This document shows positions 9,687-18,618 of a stretch of DNA of 64,000 bases, piece after piece. The position numbers were made by a program, and so were the translations under genes. Origin of the DNA: Devosia rhodophyticola (GTDB taxonomy: Bacteria > Pseudomonadota > Alphaproteobacteria > Rhizobiales > Devosiaceae); the NCBI RefSeq assembly GCF_028816475.1, contig NZ_CP118247.1, positions 2,162,001-2,226,000 on the forward strand, in the 5' to 3' direction. How positions within the stretch are numbered: position 1 is the stretch's first letter; each line of letters starts with the position of its first letter. The notes beneath the pieces were generated by a model, which was not told the origin of the DNA, searched no databases, and saw only the letters and a list, made by a program, of their open reading frames with translations.

Positions 9687-10580
9687 ATGACTATCAAGAT
9701 CGCCAACGCGCCCTGTTCGTGGGGAATTGAATTCGCCGATGCTCCCGGCAATCCCCCCTGGCGGAAAGTGCTCCAGGATTGCGCTGAGGCCGGGTACAAA
9801 GGCATTGAACTGGGGCCGGTCGGCTATATGCCCGAGGAACCCGAAATATTGGGATCGGCGCTCGACGATTTCGGGTTAGAGCTGGTCGCCGGTGTGGTCT
9901 TCAGGCCCTTTCACGATCCGAACGCATGGGACGAAGTGCGCGACGCTGCGGTACGGACCTGCGAGGCGCTGTCGGCTCATGGCGCACAACATCTCGTCCT
10001 TATTGACTCGATCTCGCCACGTCGAGCTCCAACAGCAGGGCGTGCCTCCCAAGCCGAACAAATGGGTCAAGCCGAATGGACTGCATATCGTGACAGGTTC
10101 GCCAGCATTGCGCGGCTGGGCACTGAGGAATACGGACTCAAAGTCAGTGTTCACGCGCATGCTGCAGGCTTTATGGATTTTGAACCCGAGCTAGAACGTC
10201 TGCTCGATGAGGTGGATGAGGGAATACTCAAGATCTGCCTTGACACGGGTCATCAGTCCTACGCTGGATTTGACCCGGTGGCCTTTCTCGATCAACATAT
10301 TTCGCGCGTTTCCTATATGCATTTCAAGGATATCGACCCAAATGTGAAGCTAGACGTCATTGCCAATCGTACGGGCTTTTATGATGCCTGCGGACAGGGG
10401 ATATTCTGCAATCTGGGCAAGGGGGACGTCGACTTTCCTGCCGTGCGCGACATTCTGCTGAAGAACAATTTTGAGGGCTGGTGCACGGTAGAACAAGACT
10501 GTGATCCGCTCGGTGGCACACTTCCGGTCAAGGACGCAGAAGCCAATCGTCAATATCTGGAATCCATCGGATTTAACTAG
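9687..10580 (+). CDS. iolE: inosose dehydratase-type TIM-barrel protein, locus 1 copy
   Basis: A xylose-isomerase-like TIM-barrel protein of 297 residues. It starts with the ANAPCSWG block seen in one branch of inosose dehydratases. Metal-site segments include SVHAHAAGF, CLDTGHQSYAG and MHFKDID, and CTVEQD lies near the C-terminus. It should dehydrate 2-keto-myo-inositol (or an isomer) to the trihydroxycyclohexanedione used by IolD. The locus 2 IolE belongs to a visibly different branch (GMSPIAWWND start). A GGAAGGGG Shine-Dalgarno precedes the ATG, 19 bases after the previous gene. Confidence 0.88.
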   Translation: MTIKIANAPCSWGIEFADAPGNPPWRKVLQDCAEAGYKGIELGPVGYMPEEPEILGSALDDFGLELVAGVVFRPFHDPNAWDEVRDAAVRTCEALSAHGAQHLVLIDSISPRRAPTAGRASQAEQMGQAEWTAYRDRFASIARLGTEEYGLKVSVHAHAAGFMDFEPELERLLDEVDEGILKICLDTGHQSYAGFDPVAFLDQHISRVSYMHFKDIDPNVKLDVIANRTGFYDACGQGIFCNLGKGDVDFPAVRDILLKNNFEGWCTVEQDCDPLGGTLPVKDAEANRQYLESIGFN

Positions 10581-10591
10581 GGACTGATCAA

Positions 10592-11752
10592 ATGAAGAAG
10601 CTGAGCTGGGGCATGATTGGTGGCGGGCAGGGCAGCCAGATCGGTCCAGCGCATCGCCTGGGTTCCGGGCTGGATGGCGCGTTTGCCTTTGTCGCGGGGG
10701 CGTTGGACCATAATGCTGAGGCCGGTCGGGCCTATGCTCAAAGCCTGGGAATAGCGTCCGATCGCGCCTATGGCGATTGGCGAGAAATGTTGGCTGGGGA
10801 GAGTGCGCGCCGGGACAGGGTCGATCTGGTCACTGTGGCGACGCCCAACGCTACGCACTTCGAAATCACTAAGGCATTTCTTGAAGCTGGTTTTCACGTG
10901 CTGTGTGAAAAGCCGATGACCATGACGGTTGAGGAAGGGGAGCAAATCGTTCGCGCGGCCACCAACTCTGGCACAATCTGTGCTGTCAATTACGGTTATA
11001 CCGGCTACTCGCTGGTCCGCCATATGCGCGCCATGGTGGCCCGGGGCGATCTGGGCAATGTACGGCTGGTGGTCGCCGAATTTGCGCACGGGCATCATGC
11101 CAACGCCGCAGATGCCGACAATCCGCGGGTGCGCTGGCGTTATGACCCAGCCCAGGCGGGTGTTTCAGCGCAGTTTGCAGATTGTGGCATTCACGCGTTG
11201 CACATGGCCAGTTTTGTCACAGGTCAAGAAGTTGAAAAGCTCTCGGCCGACTTTGCGTCGTGCATTGGTTCACGGGAGCTGGAGGACGATGCAATGGTCA
11301 ATTTCCGCATGAGCGGCGGGGTGGTTGGCCGGTTATGGACCTCATCGGTGGCCATCGGGCGCCAACACGGCCTGACGATTCAGGTGTTTGGTGAAACGGG
11401 CGGATTGCGGTGGGCTCAGGAGCAACCGAACCAGCTGTACTGGACCCCTGTAGGCGGCAGGGTGCAAATCATTGAGCGCGGTGAAGCAAATCTGTCGCCT
11501 GAAGCTGATCGTTCCAGTCGCGTGACGGTGGGGCACGCCGAGGGCATGCCCCTCGCGTTTGCCAATATATACTCGGATCTTGCCGAATTGATCGGTGCCG
11601 CCAAACAAGGTCGACCGGCCGATCCGGCCGCTATGCTTTGCCCCATGGCCGTGGACGGATTGCGATCGATGGCTGCGGTTCATGGTGCAGTTTACTCGGC
11701 CAGATCCAATGGTGAATGGGTGGATGCGCGGCCACCTATGTTGCGCGGTTAA
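10592..11752 (+). CDS. Gfo/Idh/MocA-family dehydrogenase, second of locus 1
   Basis: A 386-residue oxidoreductase with GMIGGGQGSQIG at the N-terminus, the catalytic lysine in CEKPMTM, and a substrate-side segment ending FADCGIHALHM. Members of this longer branch are commonly found with cyclitol and sugar loci. The presence of two different Gfo/Idh enzymes plus IolE suggests sequential oxidation and epimerisation, for example entry of scyllo- or D-chiro-inositol. That is inference from context. It starts 11 bases after iolE, and its stop codon overlaps the stop of the convergent LacI-type gene in a shared TTAA. Confidence 0.9.
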   Translation: MKKLSWGMIGGGQGSQIGPAHRLGSGLDGAFAFVAGALDHNAEAGRAYAQSLGIASDRAYGDWREMLAGESARRDRVDLVTVATPNATHFEITKAFLEAGFHVLCEKPMTMTVEEGEQIVRAATNSGTICAVNYGYTGYSLVRHMRAMVARGDLGNVRLVVAEFAHGHHANAADADNPRVRWRYDPAQAGVSAQFADCGIHALHMASFVTGQEVEKLSADFASCIGSRELEDDAMVNFRMSGGVVGRLWTSSVAIGRQHGLTIQVFGETGGLRWAQEQPNQLYWTPVGGRVQIIERGEANLSPEADRSSRVTVGHAEGMPLAFANIYSDLAELIGAAKQGRPADPAAMLCPMAVDGLRSMAAVHGAVYSARSNGEWVDARPPMLRG

Positions 11753-12758
11753 GCCGTTGGGCGCGTGCGGGGCCGCAAGGTTCCGCGCTCCACCACATGG
11801 CAGGCAAAGGTGCGCGATTCGGGGCGCCGCGTGGGCGTCTCCAACAGCGACGCTATCAACTCGATCGAAGAATTTACAATGTCTTCGACGGGTTGATGAA
11901 TGGTTGTCAGTTGAACCGACTCCCAGCCGGCGATTTCCATGTCGTTGAGGCCGAGGATGCCAACATCCTCGGGTACTCTGAGACCTGCATCGCGAATTGC
12001 ACTCAAAGCACCGATCGAAAGGACGTCGTCGCCGCAGAAATAGGCTTGTGCGGGTGTTTTGCGCAGAAGCGTCGACATCGTCTTGCGACCGGCGGGGAAT
12101 GTATAGGCCCCGGCAAAGGAGCATGACACGGTGACATTCCTGTGCTTGGCCAGTTCGCTTGAAAAGCCAAGCCAGCGATCTCTTGTTGAGGATGCGTATT
12201 CGGGGCCACCCAAAAAACCCACGTTAGTATAGCCGCGTGCCAGAAACTCCTCGGCTGCCATTTGGCCGCAATATTGATTGTCGATGCCCACGACGTGCAC
12301 TTCGGGTGAACCTGATTTTCGCCCGAAGGTGTGTACGACTGGTATGGCGGCAGCGCGGAAAGCCTTGGCAAAATCCTGCGGCAAAGTGGAGGAGGCGACA
12401 ATGACGCCGTCGACGGAATATTGCCGCAGCATCTGAACGGAGTTTGCCGGGTCAGTCTCATTGGACAAATTGACCAGCAGCGGCCGCAAACCACGATCCT
12501 GCAATCCACGGGTGAATAAATCAAAGACCTGCAGAAAGTAGGGGTTCTTGAAGTTGCTCGACACCAACCCAATGAGTTTGGTACGCCGCGTTGTCAGGCT
12601 TCGCGCCAGGATATTGGGGCTGTAACCGAGCTCGGTCGCGGCCTTTGCCACCTTGGTGCGCATTTTTTTGAAACCGACGCCCCTTCAGTGAAGCAGCGCG
12701 AAACGGCGGAGCGGGAAACGCCAGCGCGTTCGGCTACATCCTTGAGCGTCGGTATCAT
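11749..12758 (-). pseudogene. LacI-family repressor with a one-base frameshift in the DNA-binding domain
   Basis: The frame from the ATG at 12758 encodes a LacI helix-turn-helix start (TLKDVAERAGVSRSAVSRC). It runs into the wrong frame at an A7 run (T7 at 12663-12669 on the plus strand). One more A would join it to the frame starting MRTKVAKAATELGYSP, which continues through the hinge helix and a full periplasmic-binding-protein-like effector domain to 11749. Without the join the effector part lacks its recognition helix and could not repress normally. It faces the Gfo/Idh gene tail to tail and lies upstream of the CUT2 importer, the expected place for a local regulator. The frameshift may be a real mutation, a sequencing error, or slippage at the A-run. 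Confidence 0.88.
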
Positions 12759-12836
12759 CGCGTTTTCTCCATGAGCTACGGCGCGATACTTACAACATTA
12801 ATTCAACCGCGTTCAGTGTGATTAGTATGGGATATT

Positions 12837-12852
12837 TTGCAACCGATTGCAA
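12837..12852. promoter_or_regulatory. LacI-family operator before the sugar importer
   Basis: TTGCAACCGATTGCAA differs from the perfect palindrome at 8495 by a single base. The symmetry extends outward three more bases on each side (ATT and AAT). It lies about 90 bases before the binding-protein start and 80 bases before the disrupted LacI-type gene, so it may control both directions. Confidence 0.8.
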
Positions 12853-12942
12853 AATACGTTTTGGTGTGCATAACTGGCGATCTGAAGGCGGAGGGAACCG
12901 CCTTTTTCGGTCGAAACGCCGACATTATTCTGGGAGGAATTC

Positions 12943-13893
12943 ATGAAATCGATGTTTAAGGCCCTAGCTCTGACGGCCATCATTGCCGTCGCGCCGCTTG
13001 CCTTCACGACTACGGCGAACGCTGAGGGTGAAAAATATATCCTGGTAAGTCATGCACCGGACTCTGACAGCTGGTGGAACACTATCAAGAACGGGATTGC
13101 CCTTGCTGGCGAGCAGATGGGGGTTGAGGTTGAATACCGCAATCCACCCACCGGCGACCTTGGCGACATGGCACGCCTGATCGATCAGGCAGCCGCCTCT
13201 GGTCCTAATGGTATCATCACTACGCTTGCCGACTTTGATGTACTTAGCGGTCCCATTCGTGCGGCTGTTGATCAGGGCATCAACGTTATCATCATCAATT
13301 CAGGTTCGGCCGAACAGGCGCGTGAAGTTGGCGCGCTCATGTTTGTCGGTCAGCCAGAGTATGATGCTGGATTCGCCGCCGGTCTGCGGGCCAAAGGCGA
13401 TGGGGTCGAAAGTTTCGTTTGCGTCAATCACGTCATTTCCAACGCTGCGGTGGCCGAGCGGTGCCGTGGCTTCGCCGATGGTCTCGGAATTGATCTTGGC
13501 GACTCGATGATCGATGTGGGACAGGATCCCGCAGAAATCAAAAACCGTGTCTTGGCCTATCTTTCGGCCAATCCCGATGTCGACGCCATCATCACACTGG
13601 GCCCGGTTTCGGCTGATCCGACAATTCTGGCGCTCGAGGAAAATGGCATGGCTGGCCAGATCTATTTTGGCACCTTCGATCTAGGTACCGAAATCGTCAA
13701 GGCCATCAAATCGGGCGTTATCCAGTGGGGTATCGACCAACAGCCGTTCCTGCAGGCCTATCTGCCTGTGATCATTCTGACTAACTATGATCGCTACGGC
13801 GTGCTGCCGGGGAACAACATCAATTCGGGCCCGGGTTTTGTAACCAAGGACGGCCTGGAAATGGTGGAAAAATTCGCAGGCGAGTACCGCTAG
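12943..13893 (+). CDS. sugar ABC transporter periplasmic binding protein (CUT2/ribose type)
   Basis: A 316-residue exported protein. It has a lysine start, a hydrophobic core and a cleavage site after TANA (residue 27), followed by a type I periplasmic binding fold resembling RbsB and its inositol-, fructose- and ribose-binding relatives. Recognisable segments are DSWWNTIKNG near the start and GPVSADPTI, where ligand-contacting residues usually lie. A strong GGGAGGAATTC Shine-Dalgarno precedes the ATG. As first gene of the importer behind a LacI operator, it probably binds the cyclitol or related sugar consumed by locus 1. Confidence 0.92.
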   Translation: MKSMFKALALTAIIAVAPLAFTTTANAEGEKYILVSHAPDSDSWWNTIKNGIALAGEQMGVEVEYRNPPTGDLGDMARLIDQAAASGPNGIITTLADFDVLSGPIRAAVDQGINVIIINSGSAEQAREVGALMFVGQPEYDAGFAAGLRAKGDGVESFVCVNHVISNAAVAERCRGFADGLGIDLGDSMIDVGQDPAEIKNRVLAYLSANPDVDAIITLGPVSADPTILALEENGMAGQIYFGTFDLGTEIVKAIKSGVIQWGIDQQPFLQAYLPVIILTNYDRYGVLPGNNINSGPGFVTKDGLEMVEKFAGEYR

Positions 13894-13903
13894 ACTTCGC
13901 GAC

Positions 13904-13928
13904 GGGGCGGCTATCAATTAGCTGCCCC
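13904..13928 (+). other. intercistronic RNA hairpin
   Basis: Nine-base arms GGGGCGGCT and AGCTGCCCC (one G-U pair) enclose a seven-base loop ATCAATT between the binding-protein and permease genes. No T-run follows. It is therefore more likely a transcript-stabilising or partial attenuation hairpin, of the kind that keeps binding protein in excess over permease, than a full terminator. Confidence 0.6.
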
Positions 13929-13951
13929 TCAAATTATCTGGGAGGAAAAAC

Positions 13952-15073
13952 ATGTCGGATCCGGCGACAGTCGTTTCAGGCGACGAACGCGTCAAGACCA
14001 CCTCACCCCTTCGGAAGGCGCTGCTGCGCCCCGAACTGGGCGCGATTTTCGGCACGGTGGTGGTGTTTGCCATGTTCGCCCTGCTTGCCTCAAATTCGGG
14101 CATGTTTTCGGCGGCAGGCATTCTGAACTGGTCAACGGTTTCTGCGCAGTTCGCGATCATTGCGGTGGGCGCGTGCCTGCTGATGATCGCAGGCGAGTTC
14201 GATCTGTCGATAGGCTCCATGATTGGGTTTGCAGGCATGTCCATCGCTCTGCTCGCGGTGACATTTGGTTGGCCGATGTGGGCGGCCATTCTTGTAACTT
14301 TTGCCATCTGTCTTGCGATCGGCGCCCTCAATGGCTTCATCGTCGTCAAGACCGGATTACCTAGCTTTATCGTGACGCTGGCGCTGCTATTCATCCTGCG
14401 CGGCTTCACCATCTTCGTGCCGCAGACGCTGGAGCGCAAAACCATCATTGGCGGCATTCGCGAAGCGGCGGATGGCGATTGGCTGGCGTCATTGTTTGGC
14501 GGCAAGGTTCTCACACCGCTTTTTTCCTGGATGGGAGACAATGGCTGGATTGAGGTCTACGACCGTGGTGTCAATGCGGGTAAGCCGATTGTGGACGGTG
14601 TTCCGGCGCTGATTGTCTGGGCACTAGTGCTGGTGGTCTTTGCCCATGTGCTGTTGACCCGGACACGGTTTGGCAACTGGATATTTGCGTCGGGCGGTGA
14701 TGCCCGGGCGGCAAGTTACGTCGGTGTGCCGGTCAATCGCGTCAAAATCCTGATGTTCGTTTTCACAGCGTTTTGCGCGACCGTCCTTGCGACGTGTCAG
14801 GTTATGGAATTTGGCTCTGCCGGCGCCGACCGCGGCGTGCTCAAGGAGTTCGAGGCGATCATATCGGTTGTAATCGGTGGCGCGTTGCTGACCGGTGGAT
14901 ATGGATCGATCATTGGGGCCGGACTTGGTGCGCTGATCTTTGGTGTCGTGCAACAGGGCCTGTTCTTTGCGGGTGTCGAAAGTTCGCTGTTCCGAGTCTT
15001 CCTGGGGCTTATCCTGCTGCTTGCGGTGGTGCTGAACACCTATATCCGTCGCTTGATCACCGGGGAGCGGTAA
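13952..15073 (+). CDS. sugar ABC transporter permease (RbsC/FrcC type)
   Basis: A 373-residue inner-membrane permease of the branched-chain/ribose type with about nine or ten hydrophobic helices. The family motif [12 protein letters not shown] and the late [16 protein letters not shown] loop, which contacts the ATPase, are present. The middle contains a long hydrophilic periplasmic stretch (about residues 155-210), as in fructose/ribose permeases of rhizobia. A GGGAGGAAAAAC Shine-Dalgarno precedes the ATG. It is followed one base later by its ATPase gene. One permease gene suggests a homodimeric channel. Confidence 0.92.
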   Translation: MSDPATVVSGDERVKTTSPLRKALLRPELGAIFGTVVVFAMFALLASNSGMFSAAGILNWSTVSAQFAIIAVGACLLMIAGEFDLSIGSMIGFAGMSIALLAVTFGWPMWAAILVTFAICLAIGALNGFIVVKTGLPSFIVTLALLFILRGFTIFVPQTLERKTIIGGIREAADGDWLASLFGGKVLTPLFSWMGDNGWIEVYDRGVNAGKPIVDGVPALIVWALVLVVFAHVLLTRTRFGNWIFASGGDARAASYVGVPVNRVKILMFVFTAFCATVLATCQVMEFGSAGADRGVLKEFEAIISVVIGGALLTGGYGSIIGAGLGALIFGVVQQGLFFAGVESSLFRVFLGLILLLAVVLNTYIRRLITGER

Positions 15074-15074
15074 A

Positions 15075-15854
15075 ATGGCCAAACCCGTGATCGAAATGAA
15101 AGATATCGAAAAGCACTTTGGTCAAATTATCGCCCTGGCCGGTGTGTCGCTTGAGGTGGTGCCAGGTGAATGCCATTGCCTCCTCGGCGACAACGGTGCG
15201 GGGAAGTCCACGTTCATCAAGACAATGTCGGGCGTGCACAAGCCGACCAAGGGTGAGATATTGCTCGATGGGGCCCCCCTTAGCTTCGACACGCCGCGCG
15301 ATGCCATCGATGCCGGGATTGCTACGGTATATCAGGATCTGGCGATGATCCCACTGATGTCGATCAGCCGTAATTTTTTCATGGGGAATGAGCCGTTGGT
15401 CGGGCGTGGGCCGATCAAGTTCTTCAACCATGAACTGGCCAATGAGGTCACTATGGCTGAAATGCGAAAGATGGGAATCAGTTTGCGCGGCCCGGATCAG
15501 GCGGTTGGCACGCTTTCGGGGGGTGAACGGCAGACGGTTGCGATCGCGCGGGCTGTATATTTTGGTGCCAGGGTATTGATTTTGGACGAGCCGACCTCGG
15601 CACTGGGCGTTCGTCAGACGTCCAATGTCTTGGCGACGATCGACAAGGTGCGCAAGAAGGGCGTAGCCGTCGTTTTCATCACCCACAATGTCCGGCATGC
15701 GATGGCTGTTGGCGACAGGTTTACCGTGCTTAACCGCGGCAAGACGTTGGGCACTGCGCCCAAAGGTGAAATTACCTCAGAGGAACTCCAAGACATGATG
15801 GCAGGCGGGCAGGAGTTGGCAACGCTGGAAGGCTCGTTGAGTGGCACTGTCTAA
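15075..15854 (+). CDS. sugar ABC transporter ATP-binding protein, single-domain (FrcA type)
   Basis: A 259-residue ABC ATPase. The Walker A is GDNGAGKST (about 38-46), the signature is LSGGERQ (about 149-155), Walker B is [10 protein letters not shown], and the switch histidine is in FITHN. It carries one nucleotide-binding domain, unlike enteric RbsA, which has two in tandem; this matches FrcA-like proteins of alphaproteobacteria. It completes the three-gene importer of cyclitol locus 1. The start is separated from the permease stop by one base. Confidence 0.93.
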   Translation: MAKPVIEMKDIEKHFGQIIALAGVSLEVVPGECHCLLGDNGAGKSTFIKTMSGVHKPTKGEILLDGAPLSFDTPRDAIDAGIATVYQDLAMIPLMSISRNFFMGNEPLVGRGPIKFFNHELANEVTMAEMRKMGISLRGPDQAVGTLSGGERQTVAIARAVYFGARVLILDEPTSALGVRQTSNVLATIDKVRKKGVAVVFITHNVRHAMAVGDRFTVLNRGKTLGTAPKGEITSEELQDMMAGGQELATLEGSLSGTV

Positions 15855-16280
15855 TAATGTAGTGAGGTCTTATCTGAGCAGATAATGTCGGCGAGCTCTT
15901 TTGTGCAAATCGCGACCTGCCGACTCAGTGCGATTTTGCCGTTCTGCAACGTCCGTCCTGGATCGGCCTGACTGGCCAGATAGCGATATAGGGTTCGCTG
16001 ATGGTAGCGCTGCCGATGAATTATAAACTCCAGCCAACGCAAATTACTGCCCGCCGGGTCGTTTTGGGTCGCCACGCATGGGCAAATCCTCGCTGCTTAA
16101 CTGGTGCGATGTTTGACGCGGAAATTGATAACGAAGTTATTATTCCGATAGGTGTCTACGTCTCCCGCACAGTACAGGGCAGACCTGCGTGCAGCGCGCC
16201 AAAATGGTGTCATTTCGAGTACGAACGAGCCTGTTCTCGGCTCTGATTTGGGCATCGATTAACCGGATTGTGAATCTGGA
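15855..16280. other. intergenic region with palindrome TTATCTGAGCAGATAA, no supported gene
   Basis: About 425 bases between the importer and the mutasome promoter. Two small open frames, one on each strand, have no Shine-Dalgarno or recognisable fold. At 15870-15885 TTATCTG and CAGATAA form a perfect inverted repeat around AG, just after the ATPase stop. The tiny loop argues for a protein-binding site rather than an RNA terminator. The remainder shows nothing I can identify. Confidence 0.5.
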
Positions 16281-16309
16281 TTGACTCTTGACGGCGATGG
16301 CGCTGTAAT
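16281..16309 (+). promoter_or_regulatory. sigma-70-type promoter of imuA-imuB-dnaE2
   Basis: TTGACT (16281-16286) and TGTAAT (16304-16309) are separated by 17 bases, close to the sigma-70 consensus. The predicted transcription start falls at about 16316-16317, inside the LexA box and at the imuA ATG. Confidence 0.7.
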
Positions 16310-16310
16310 A

Positions 16311-16325
16311 GAACAAATGAAGAAC
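16311..16325. promoter_or_regulatory. LexA (SOS) box
   Basis: GAACAAATGAAGAAC matches GAAC-N7-GAAC exactly, the direct-repeat LexA box of alphaproteobacteria. It begins two bases after the -10 hexamer and covers the predicted transcription start and the imuA ATG, so bound LexA would block initiation. Confidence 0.85.
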
Positions 16326-17153
16326 AAGCTAAACGCACAAACCAGAATTGCAGCCTTGCGCCAAGAGCTGAATGCCTTGGAGCGGAGCGGTTGTGTGGGC
16401 GATTCTACCCAACAGTTCGGCTTGGGTTTTTCGCCCATCGACACAGTACTCGGCGCTGGGCTGGAGCGGGGAGCAATTCATGAAATTTTGACCAGCCATC
16501 CCGCCGATGTCGGTGCTGCTGCCGGTTTTGCGATAGCCTTGGCGTTGCGCGCTGTGGAAAAAGCCCAACCTGTTGTCTGGGTGCGTCAAACCAGTTCCGG
16601 CTATGCCACAGGCAACCTTTATGCCCCCGGGCTTAAGGCGCTGGGCTTGAATCCCGACCAGATGATCCTGGTTGAATTGCGCGACACTCTTGAGTTGTTG
16701 CGAGCCGGGCTCGAAGCCATGAAATGCACCGCATTGGGCGCTGTTATTCTTGAGCCATGGGGAAAGCCCCAAGCGCTCGATTTTACCGCAACGCGTCGTA
16801 TGGCGCTGGCGGCGACCCAATCTGGCGTACCGGTATTTCTGCTCCGTCCTGGCATAGAGCCACAACATAGCGCGGCCCAAACCCGCTGGCAGATTGGGAC
16901 TGCAGCATCAAGGCCGGGGCTAGCCAATGGGCCGGGTCTGCCAGTTTTCAATATCACCCTATTGCGCCAACGCTCTGGCCCAGCAGGCCAAAGCTGGCAA
17001 TTGGAGTGGGACCATGAACACCGTATTTTCCGCCAACCGACCGTCCTCACGCCGCTATCTGGCCCTTTGGTTTCCCCTCCTGTGCGCGGACCGCTACCAG
17101 CGCCAGCAGCGTCGCGAACTCAGCACGCCCCCCAGCGGGCGCGCGCCTCATGA
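16317..17153 (+). CDS. imuA: ImuA, RecA-like mutasome accessory protein
   Basis: A protein of about 278 residues of the alphaproteobacterial ImuA family, a RecA/SulA-like protein that works with ImuB and DnaE2 in SOS-induced error-prone translesion synthesis. The block FSPIDTVLGAGLERGAIHEI and the following central RecA-like strands (VVWVRQ, LGAVILEPWG) are typical. I chose the ATG at 16317, which coincides with the predicted transcription start and would give a leaderless message. The in-frame TTG at 16281 is the promoter -35 hexamer and is rejected. Its 3' end overlaps imuB by 140 bases. Confidence 0.88.
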   Translation: MKNKLNAQTRIAALRQELNALERSGCVGDSTQQFGLGFSPIDTVLGAGLERGAIHEILTSHPADVGAAAGFAIALALRAVEKAQPVVWVRQTSSGYATGNLYAPGLKALGLNPDQMILVELRDTLELLRAGLEAMKCTALGAVILEPWGKPQALDFTATRRMALAATQSGVPVFLLRPGIEPQHSAAQTRWQIGTAASRPGLANGPGLPVFNITLLRQRSGPAGQSWQLEWDHEHRIFRQPTVLTPLSGPLVSPPVRGPLPAPAASRTQHAPQRARAS

Positions 17154-18618
17154 ACTGCCCCGGGTCTTTGTTAGCAAAGTCAAAGGCGCCTTGCGCATTG
17201 CAGCGGTGGACAGGCGGGCGCAAAAACTTGGCTTGGCCATCGGATTGGCTTTGGCTGATGCGCGCGCCCGTATCCCCTTGCTCGATGTACAGGACATGGA
17301 TGAGGCAGCAGACGCGACATTTCTTGTGGCGCTGGCCGATTTTTGTGACCGTTACACACCATTAACGACCCTTGATGGAACCGATGGGCTGGTACTGGAT
17401 ATTACAGGGTGCGCGCATTTGTTCGATGGCGAGCACAATCTGCGTGCCGATCTGTTGGAACGGCTAAAAAAGGCGAAAATTGAGACCCACGCCAGCATTG
17501 CCAGTACGCCCGATGCCGCCCGTGCTCTGGCCCGTTTCGGGGGGCAAGCAATTGCTGCGCCCGGCACTGAGGCAGTGGCTGTGCAGGCTCTGCCAGTTGT
17601 AGCGCTCGGCACCAGTCCCGATACGATATCGGGTCTGTTCCGGGCTGGACTTAAAACCATAGGCGATTTGGCGGAGCGCCCTCGCCAACCCCTTGCCGCC
17701 CGGTTTGGTGAAAGCCTCATTCTGCAACTGGCCCGCACATTGGGTGAAAAGGATGCGCGCATTACCCCTCGTCGTCCTGTGCCGCCTTATCGGGTCGAGC
17801 AGCGCTTTGCCGACCCTATAGGGCTTCAGGACGATATTGCCCTGACCCTTGATACGCTGGCCCAGCACCTTGCCAATTTGCTTGAAAGGCAGGGGCAAAG
17901 CGGCCGCTATTATGAAGCCGTGTTTTTTCGTGCCGATGGGCATGTCTTTCGCATCGCTATTGAAACGGGCAATGCGCAACGTGATCCACAAATCATCATG
18001 CGCCTGTTCAATGAGCGCCTGGCATCCCTGTCCGATCCGTTCGACCCCGGTTTCGGGTTTGATATGATCCAGTTAAGTGCCAGCAATATTGAAAGCTTTT
18101 CCTCGCTTCAGACCAGCTTTGACAATATTGCGCGTCAACAAGAAGAGATTGAGAGGCTCACTGATCGCCTCAGCGTCCGTTTTGGCAGTCAGGCGGTCAA
18201 AAAATTCATAGCCGTTGATACCCATATTCCTGAAAGTGCCATGCAGATGATCCCGGCTCAGGGGGCACCGATCAAACCAGGTGTCGGTTGGGATATGTTT
18301 TCCGCCAGCGGTGCTCCCATTCGTCCCATTCATCTGTTTAACCCGCCTCAACCAATTGAAGCGCTGGCCGAAGTGCCTGATGGTCCGCCATTGCGGTTTC
18401 GCTGGCGTCAGGTTTTGCATGAAATCGGCCGTGCCGAGGGCCCTGAGCGTATTGCTGCTGAATGGTGGCACAATAACGGGTTCAGCCACACCAGCATGAC
18501 ACGCGATTATTATCGTATCGAGGATCGGCAGGGGCGGCGGTACTGGGTGTTTCGCGAAGGGCTTTATGGCACCGAATCGCTCATTCCCAGCTGGTTTTTG
18601 CATGGAGTTTTTGCATGA
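17014..18618 (+). CDS. imuB: ImuB, Y-family polymerase-like mutasome protein
   Basis: A protein of 534 residues resembling Y-family polymerases but of the inactive ImuB type. ImuB is an adaptor that bridges DnaE2 and the beta clamp rather than a polymerase. The N-terminal RYLALWFPLLCADRY block is family-typical, as is the C-terminal run RDYYRIEDRQGRRYWVFREG ending WFLHGVFA. The ATG at 17014 has GGAGTGGG just upstream. It lies inside the imuA frame, which makes a 140-base overlap in another frame. Its stop overlaps the dnaE2 start by four bases. I could not confidently place a clamp-binding motif. Confidence 0.92.
   Translation: MNTVFSANRPSSRRYLALWFPLLCADRYQRQQRRELSTPPSGRAPHELPRVFVSKVKGALRIAAVDRRAQKLGLAIGLALADARARIPLLDVQDMDEAADATFLVALADFCDRYTPLTTLDGTDGLVLDITGCAHLFDGEHNLRADLLERLKKAKIETHASIASTPDAARALARFGGQAIAAPGTEAVAVQALPVVALGTSPDTISGLFRAGLKTIGDLAERPRQPLAARFGESLILQLARTLGEKDARITPRRPVPPYRVEQRFADPIGLQDDIALTLDTLAQHLANLLERQGQSGRYYEAVFFRADGHVFRIAIETGNAQRDPQIIMRLFNERLASLSDPFDPGFGFDMIQLSASNIESFSSLQTSFDNIARQQEEIERLTDRLSVRFGSQAVKKFIAVDTHIPESAMQMIPAQGAPIKPGVGWDMFSASGAPIRPIHLFNPPQPIEALAEVPDGPPLRFRWRQVLHEIGRAEGPERIAAEWWHNNGFSHTSMTRDYYRIEDRQGRRYWVFREGLYGTESLIPSWFLHGVFA

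Noticed and set aside
15851..16246. Two small open frames (minus 15851-16075, plus 16001-16246) in the gap before imuA
   Set aside because: No ribosome site, no recognisable motif and overlapping opposite strands; not enough to call a gene.
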